Shown here one piece after another: positions 58,903-64,000 of a DNA stretch of 64,000 bases. The stretch spans positions 523,299 to 587,298 of the forward strand of contig NC_047498.1 of the NCBI RefSeq assembly GCF_002079055.1, given 5' to 3'. How positions within the stretch are numbered: position 1 is the first letter of the stretch; every line of letters starts with the position of its first letter. The DNA comes from Saccharomyces paradoxus. Lineage: Eukaryota; Ascomycota; Saccharomycetes; Saccharomycetales; Saccharomycetaceae. The translations under genes and the position numbers were made by a program. Below the pieces are notes generated by a model. That model had not been told where the DNA came from. It worked only from the letters and a program-made list of their open reading frames with translations, and did no database searches.

Positions 58903-61530
58903 ATGTCGCTGAACAACATAACATTCTGTGTGTCACAGGATCTGGACGTCCCCCTGAAAGTGAAAATCAAGTCATTGGAAGGACAAAAGCCATTGTTGAA
59001 GCCATCTCAGAAAATCCTGAACCCTGAATTATTACTGATAGGGTCGAGTGTATTCCCTTCTAGTGACCTGGTTGTGTCGTTACAGGTATTTGATAAGGAG
59101 AGAAATAGAAACTTAACTCTTCCAATATACACGCCCTATATTCCTTTCAGAAACTCTAGAACCTGGGATTATTGGTTGACTTTACCCATACGTATCAAAC
59201 AACTTACCTTTAGCAGTCATTTACGCATTATTTTGTGGGAATACAATGGATCTAAGCAAATTCCCTTTTTCAACCTAGAAACGAGTATCTTTAACCCAAA
59301 CGATTGTACTTTAAAAAGAGGGTTTGAATCATTGAAGTTTTGTTATGATGTAATTGACCATTGTGAAGTGGTCACTGATAACAAAGACCAAGAAAATTTG
59401 AACAAATATTTTCAAGGTGAGTTTACGAGGCTTCCTTGGCTCGACGAAATCACTATAAGCAAGTTGAGAAAACAATGGGAAAATAGGACTTGGCCTCAGG
59501 GTACTTTCGTCTTAAACATAGAGTTTCCAATGTTAGAGCTTCCTGTTGTATTTATCGAAAGAGAGATTATGAATACTCAAATGAATATTCCAACTTTGAA
59601 GAACAATCCCGGACTAAGCACAGACTTACGAGAACCGAATAGGAATGACCCTCAAATAAAAATTTCTCTAGGGGACAAATACCACTCCACATTGAAATTT
59701 TACGATCCTGACCAACCAAATAATGATCCAATAGAAGAAAAGTACAGGAGATTGGAAAGAGCATCTAAAAATGCAAATTTGGACAAACAAGTAAAGCCCG
59801 ATATCAAAAAGAGAGACTATCTGAATAAGATTATCAACTACCCTCCGGGCACCAAATTAACAGCACATGAAAAGGGTTCAATATGGAAGTATAGGTATTA
59901 TTTGATGAATAATAAAAAAGCTCTTACAAAATTATTACAGAGTACAAATTTGAGAGAAGAATCTGAAAGAATAGAGGTTTTAGAACTAATGGACTCATGG
60001 GCAGAAATTGATATAGACGACGCGTTAGAACTATTAGGTTCAACTTTTAAAAATCTTTCAGTGAGATCTTACGCCGTAAATAGGCTGAAGAAGGCATCAG
60101 ACAAGGAACTAGAATTGTACTTACTACAATTGGTAGAAGCTGTCTGTTTTGAGAATCTGTCCACTTTTTCCGACAAATCTAACAGCGAATTTACTATTGT
60201 GGATGCCGTATCTTCGCAAAAGCTTTCGGGTGATTCTATGTTATTATCTACATCGCATGCTAATCAGAAACTATTAAAGTCCATCTCGAGTGGGTCGGAA
60301 ACTTCCGGGACAGAATCACTACCAATCGTCATTTCTCCTTTAGCTGAGTTTTTGATTAGGAGAGCACTGGTCAATCCAAGATTAGGAAATTTTTTCTATT
60401 GGTATTTAAAGTCTGAATCCGAGGACAAGCCATATTTAGACCAGATTTTAAGTTCCTTTTGGAGTAGGCTAGATAAAAAATCTCGGAATATACTAAACGA
60501 TCAAGTCAGGCTAATAAGTATGCTCAGGGAATGCTGCGAAACAATTAAGAGGCTAAAGGATACCACAGCTAAAAAGATGGAATTACTAATGCATTTGTTG
60601 GAGACTAAAGTGAGGCCTCTTGTCAAAGTACGACCAATCGCTTTACCGCTAGATCCTGATGTGCTGATATGCGACGTTTGTCCTGAAACATCGAAGGTAT
60701 TTAAAAGCTCTTTATCGCCACTGAAAATAACATTTAGAACGACGTTAAACCAACCATATCACTTAATGTTCAAGGTTGGTGATGATTTAAGACAAGATCA
60801 GTTGGTAGTACAAATCATAAGTTTAATGAATGAGTTATTAAAGAACGAAAATGTGGATCTGAAATTGACACCATACAAAATTTTAGCCACAGGACCACAA
60901 GAAGGTGCCATTGAATTTATTCCTAATGATACATTAGCTAGCATACTAAGCAAATACCACGGCATTCTTGCCTACCTCAAACTCCACTATCCCGATGAGA
61001 ACGCAACATTAGGCGTACAGGACTGGGTTTTAGACAACTTTGTCAAATCTTGCGCTGGTTATTGTGTTATTACATACATTTTAGGTGTCGGCGATAGGCA
61101 CTTAGACAACTTACTGATCACTCCAGATGGGCATTTTTTTCATGCAGACTTTGGTTACATCCTGGGTCAGGACCCCAAACCTTTTCCACCACTGATGAAA
61201 TTGCCTCCCCAAATTATAGAGGCGTTTGGAGGTGCGGAATCGTCAAATTATGATAAATTTCGCAGCTACTGTTTTGTTGCATATTCGATCTTAAGAAGAA
61301 ATGCGGGTTTAATCTTGAACCTATTTGAATTGATGAAGACGTCGAACATACCAGATATTAGAATAGATCCCAATGGCGCTATTTTACGTGTAAGAGAAAG
61401 GTTCAATTTGAATATGTCCGAAGAAGATGCCACAGTGCACTTTCAGAATCTAATTAATGATAGTGTAAATGCTTTGTTGCCTATCGTGATAGATCATTTA
61501 CATAACCTTGCACAATATTGGCGAGCCTGA
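58903..61530 (+). CDS. VPS34: Vps34, class III phosphatidylinositol 3-kinase
   Basis: Orthologue of YLR240W, the only yeast PI3-kinase. It makes PI3P for vacuolar sorting and autophagy in two complexes with Vps15 and Vps30; Atg38, also in this window, belongs to complex I. From ATG 58903 (MSLNNITFCVSQDL) the protein has 875 residues, the family length. Domains: C2 (about 20-230), helical PIK domain (about 285-530), kinase (about 580-875). The catalytic GDRHLDN carries Asp731, the DFG motif is in HADFGYILG, and the lipid-interacting C-terminal helix ends HNLAQYWRA. An out-of-frame upstream ATG at 58848 overlaps the start region. Confidence 0.98.
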   Translation: MSLNNITFCVSQDLDVPLKVKIKSLEGQKPLLKPSQKILNPELLLIGSSVFPSSDLVVSLQVFDKERNRNLTLPIYTPYIPFRNSRTWDYWLTLPIRIKQLTFSSHLRIILWEYNGSKQIPFFNLETSIFNPNDCTLKRGFESLKFCYDVIDHCEVVTDNKDQENLNKYFQGEFTRLPWLDEITISKLRKQWENRTWPQGTFVLNIEFPMLELPVVFIEREIMNTQMNIPTLKNNPGLSTDLREPNRNDPQIKISLGDKYHSTLKFYDPDQPNNDPIEEKYRRLERASKNANLDKQVKPDIKKRDYLNKIINYPPGTKLTAHEKGSIWKYRYYLMNNKKALTKLLQSTNLREESERIEVLELMDSWAEIDIDDALELLGSTFKNLSVRSYAVNRLKKASDKELELYLLQLVEAVCFENLSTFSDKSNSEFTIVDAVSSQKLSGDSMLLSTSHANQKLLKSISSGSETSGTESLPIVISPLAEFLIRRALVNPRLGNFFYWYLKSESEDKPYLDQILSSFWSRLDKKSRNILNDQVRLISMLRECCETIKRLKDTTAKKMELLMHLLETKVRPLVKVRPIALPLDPDVLICDVCPETSKVFKSSLSPLKITFRTTLNQPYHLMFKVGDDLRQDQLVVQIISLMNELLKNENVDLKLTPYKILATGPQEGAIEFIPNDTLASILSKYHGILAYLKLHYPDENATLGVQDWVLDNFVKSCAGYCVITYILGVGDRHLDNLLITPDGHFFHADFGYILGQDPKPFPPLMKLPPQIIEAFGGAESSNYDKFRSYCFVAYSILRRNAGLILNLFELMKTSNIPDIRIDPNGAILRVRERFNLNMSEEDATVHFQNLINDSVNALLPIVIDHLHNLAQYWRA

Positions 61531-61844
61531 TAGACCAATAACTAGTGCACTTCATTATTTAAGTTACCTCTCCCTAATTATAAATAACAAATAAATACTA
61601 TCTCTAATATAACTTCCTGATATAGTAACGTGACTTAGTGTTAACTTTGCACTTTCTTTATTATAAATAAAAAAATCACGGTTAATTTTTCATGATCTTG
61701 CAAAGACACGCCTCCCCCTAATGTGGCATATATATAACAATGTGAATTAGAAAAACTCAACACTTTAACAAAATAACGGGCACGAAACCAAACAAACAAA
61801 ATTAGCATTGAATGCCTTTTTTGGGTACAATAGAATAGTACTGA
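61531..61844. promoter_or_regulatory. VPS34 3' region and CSC1 promoter
   Basis: This 314-bp gap contains a STRE-type CCCCT (61715-61719) and a TATATATA box near 61729-61736, about 110-130 bp upstream of CSC1. Stress-responsive expression is possible; this is inference. Confidence 0.5.
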
Positions 61845-64000
61845 ATGACATCATATATCGAAAAGCTCACGTCGGCAGCATCGTATCTTGATACACTTCC
61901 GGATGAGCATCACGATTTCAGGAAACCCACCGCCAAGGTTGTAACGACGCAACTGACTATTGCTACTTTACTAGGTATTTTTGCTTTGCTTTCGTTCTCA
62001 ATCCTGTTAAAAAAGTGGCCCAGATTATACGCAAGCAGACGATATAAAGATGATGGCAATCTTCGCCTACCATCGTGGAATCAGTCAAGTTTATTTGGTT
62101 GGTTAACAGTGTTGTATAAAATACGGGACGAACAAATTCTGGAATATGCAGGTTTAGATGCATACGTATTTTTGAGTTTTTTCAAAATGTGCATAAAATT
62201 ACTTTCTATTTTTTGTTTCTTCTCTGTGTGCGTTATATCTCCAGTAAGGTACCATTTTACTGGAAAGATTGATGATGGCAACGATGATGATGACAATGAG
62301 AATTCCTTGATGCATCTATTAAAAAGAATTGTGGAGGGAAGTGGCGATGGTGACAATCATTCAGCTCCCGAACGTACAAATGTGTACCTCTGGATGTATG
62401 TTATCTTCACATACTTTTTCACCTTTATAGCAATTAAAATGGCAGTCGCGGAAACAAAGCATGTGGTAAGTACTAGACAAGCTTATCTTGGTAAGCAAAA
62501 TACCATTACTGATAGAACGATAAGACTCTCAGGCATTCCGATAGAGCTTCGTGATTCAGAAGCCTTAAAGACCAGAATTGAACAATTAAAAATCGGCACT
62601 GTTTCATCAATCACTATATGTCGAGAGTGGGGTCCTTTGAACAAACTCTTTCATTGTCGGAAGATGATACTTAAGAACCTGGAACTAAAATATGCAGAAT
62701 GTCCAAGAGAGCTCCGTACCCGGCAACCGTACTCGGAGAACTATCACTTATTAGGAAACGGGCAATCAGGCGAAGTTTCGCATGGAGAACATGTCTCACA
62801 AAGCAATAATAACGAGGACGATGCGGCACTATATTCTCAAATTTCTCTTGGAGAAAGACCAAAAATGAAAATTGGTTATCGTGGTGTTTTTGGGAAGGAA
62901 GTAGATGCCATAGAATATTTGGAACAGCAATTGAAATTCATTGACGCAGAAATTACTGAAGCGAGGAAGCAACACTACTCTGCGACACCTACGGCATTCG
63001 TAACCATGGATTCTGTTGCTAACGCGCAAATGGCAGCTCAGGCTGTATTAGATCCTAGGGTACATTACTTCATAACCAGGTTGGCTCCTGCGCCTCATGA
63101 TATCAAATGGGATCATGTCTGTCTTTCTAGAAAGGACCGATTAACAAAAGTTTATTCTACTACCGTATTTATAGGCCTGTCGAGTTTGTTTTTAGTTATT
63201 CCTGTATCATACTTGGCCACATTGCTAAATTTGAAAACCCTTTCAAAGTTCTGGCCAAGTGTAGGGCAGCTGTTGAAAGATCACCAATGGGCTGCCAACA
63301 TTGTAACAGGATTATTACCAACCTATCTCTTCACGTTGCTTAACTTTGGCATTCCCTATTTTTATGAATATTTGACTTCTTATCAAGGACTGGTATCATA
63401 CAGCGAAGAGGAAATCTCGCTTGTTTCCAAAAATTTCTTTTATATTTTTGTTAACCTATTCTTAGTTTTCACGTTGGCAGGTACCGCATCTAATTATTGG
63501 GCATACCTCAGCGACACTACTAAAATTGCCTATCAACTTGCTACGTCCGTGAAAGAGTTCTCCTTATTCTATGTCGATTTGATTATATTGCAAGGTATTG
63601 GTATGTTCCCGTTTAAGTTATTATTAGTTGGCAGTTTGATCGGCTTTCCTTTGGTGAAAATCAAGGCTAAAACCCCCCGGCAGCGAAATGAACTTTACAA
63701 CCCACCGATATTTAATTTTGGACTACAATTACCACAGCCAATTCTGATTTTGATTATAACGCTGATCTACAGTGTGATGAGCACAAAAATTTTGACGTCG
63801 GGGCTGGCATATTTTATTATTGGGTTTTATGTCTATAAGTATCAATTGATTTTTGCCACAGATCATTTGCCTCATTCTACAGGGAAAGTATGGCCATTGA
63901 TTTTCAGAAGAATCATCGTTGGATTGCTGTTGTTTCAATTAACAATGACAGGAACACTGGCAGGATTTGAAGGAGGATGGGTATTGTCATCTTGTCTCTT
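61845..64000 (+). CDS. CSC1: Csc1, OSCA/TMEM63 mechanosensitive channel (5' part)
   Basis: Orthologue of YLR241W, a calcium-permeable cation channel of the OSCA/TMEM63 family gated by osmotic or membrane stress. Translation starts at ATG 61845 ([18 protein letters not shown]) and is open for 718 codons to the window edge, where it is cut; S. cerevisiae Csc1 is about 782 residues, so only the C-terminus is missing. Visible: a first span near 32-50 ([18 protein letters not shown]), two more spans before residue 215, a large cytosolic RRM-like loop (about 215-420, with [18 protein letters not shown]), then the pore-forming spans from about residue 435. Confidence 0.95.
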   Translation, partial: MTSYIEKLTSAASYLDTLPDEHHDFRKPTAKVVTTQLTIATLLGIFALLSFSILLKKWPRLYASRRYKDDGNLRLPSWNQSSLFGWLTVLYKIRDEQILEYAGLDAYVFLSFFKMCIKLLSIFCFFSVCVISPVRYHFTGKIDDGNDDDDNENSLMHLLKRIVEGSGDGDNHSAPERTNVYLWMYVIFTYFFTFIAIKMAVAETKHVVSTRQAYLGKQNTITDRTIRLSGIPIELRDSEALKTRIEQLKIGTVSSITICREWGPLNKLFHCRKMILKNLELKYAECPRELRTRQPYSENYHLLGNGQSGEVSHGEHVSQSNNNEDDAALYSQISLGERPKMKIGYRGVFGKEVDAIEYLEQQLKFIDAEITEARKQHYSATPTAFVTMDSVANAQMAAQAVLDPRVHYFITRLAPAPHDIKWDHVCLSRKDRLTKVYSTTVFIGLSSLFLVIPVSYLATLLNLKTLSKFWPSVGQLLKDHQWAANIVTGLLPTYLFTLLNFGIPYFYEYLTSYQGLVSYSEEEISLVSKNFFYIFVNLFLVFTLAGTASNYWAYLSDTTKIAYQLATSVKEFSLFYVDLIILQGIGMFPFKLLLVGSLIGFPLVKIKAKTPRQRNELYNPPIFNFGLQLPQPILILIITLIYSVMSTKILTSGLAYFIIGFYVYKYQLIFATDHLPHSTGKVWPLIFRRIIVGLLLFQLTMTGTLAGFEGGWVLSSCL

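Noticed and set aside
61963-63938. Several minus-strand ORFs of 60-90 codons over CSC1
   Set aside because: They are shadows of the CSC1 coding frame, which runs off the window.

Overview
The window is budding-yeast nuclear DNA. It is gene-dense, AT-rich and almost intron-free, with short intergenic gaps and intron-bearing tRNA genes. Its gene order matches what I know of the middle of Saccharomyces cerevisiae chromosome XII right arm, from COX24 (YLR204W) to CSC1 (YLR241W). The proteins are recognisably orthologous but not identical to what I remember of S. cerevisiae: Cdc42 looks the same apart from the CAAX box (CTIL here, CAIL remembered), while Est1, Hrd3, Clb4 and Msc3 differ at many positions. 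I therefore think this is a different Saccharomyces species (S. mikatae, S. jurei or S. kudriavzevii level of divergence is my guess from memory; no alignment was run).

Layout. 1-9.6 kb: COX24, HMX1, ENT2, HRD3, SEC13, PNP1. 9.9-15.8 kb: CLB4, ATG38 (one intron), TUB4, CRR1. 16-26 kb: FRE1, CDC123, CPR6, COA4, MSC3, CCC1. 26-40 kb: RSA3, UTP13, IFH1, UCC1, YLR225C, BUR2, ADY4. 40.4-41.3 kb: tRNA-Leu(UAG) with two LTR relics of the Ty1/Ty2 (delta) type beside it. 41.3-48.5 kb: ECM22 with an unusually long promoter, CDC42, tRNA-Ile(UAU), BNA5. 48.7-64 kb: EST1, TOP3, THI7, FAR10, LIP2, VPS34 and the 5' part of CSC1, which runs off the right edge.

Themes. Three iron genes lie within about 25 kb (HMX1 haem breakdown, FRE1 surface reductase, CCC1 vacuolar iron store). 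Their flanks carry motifs matching their expected regulators: Aft1/2 and Mac1 for uptake and recycling, Yap5 and a Cth2-type AU-rich element for storage. Ribosome synthesis is represented by IFH1, UTP13 and RSA3, with PAC/RRPE motifs upstream of the last two. Cell-cycle and spindle genes (CLB4, TUB4, ADY4, CDC42, EST1/TOP3) carry plausible MCB, SCB, Fkh or Ndt80 motifs.

I see no CRISPR array, no bacterial-style operon and no clear horizontally acquired block. Nothing here convinces me of a wholly undescribed system. The most unexplained items are an 80-codon ORF between ATG38 and TUB4, an upstream ATG whose frame overlaps the VPS34 start, the stacked LTR relics and an inverted repeat next to tRNA-Leu, and a motif-rich 1.76-kb promoter of ECM22. 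ORF ends and motif positions were read by eye; homology statements rest on family knowledge and memory, not on searches.
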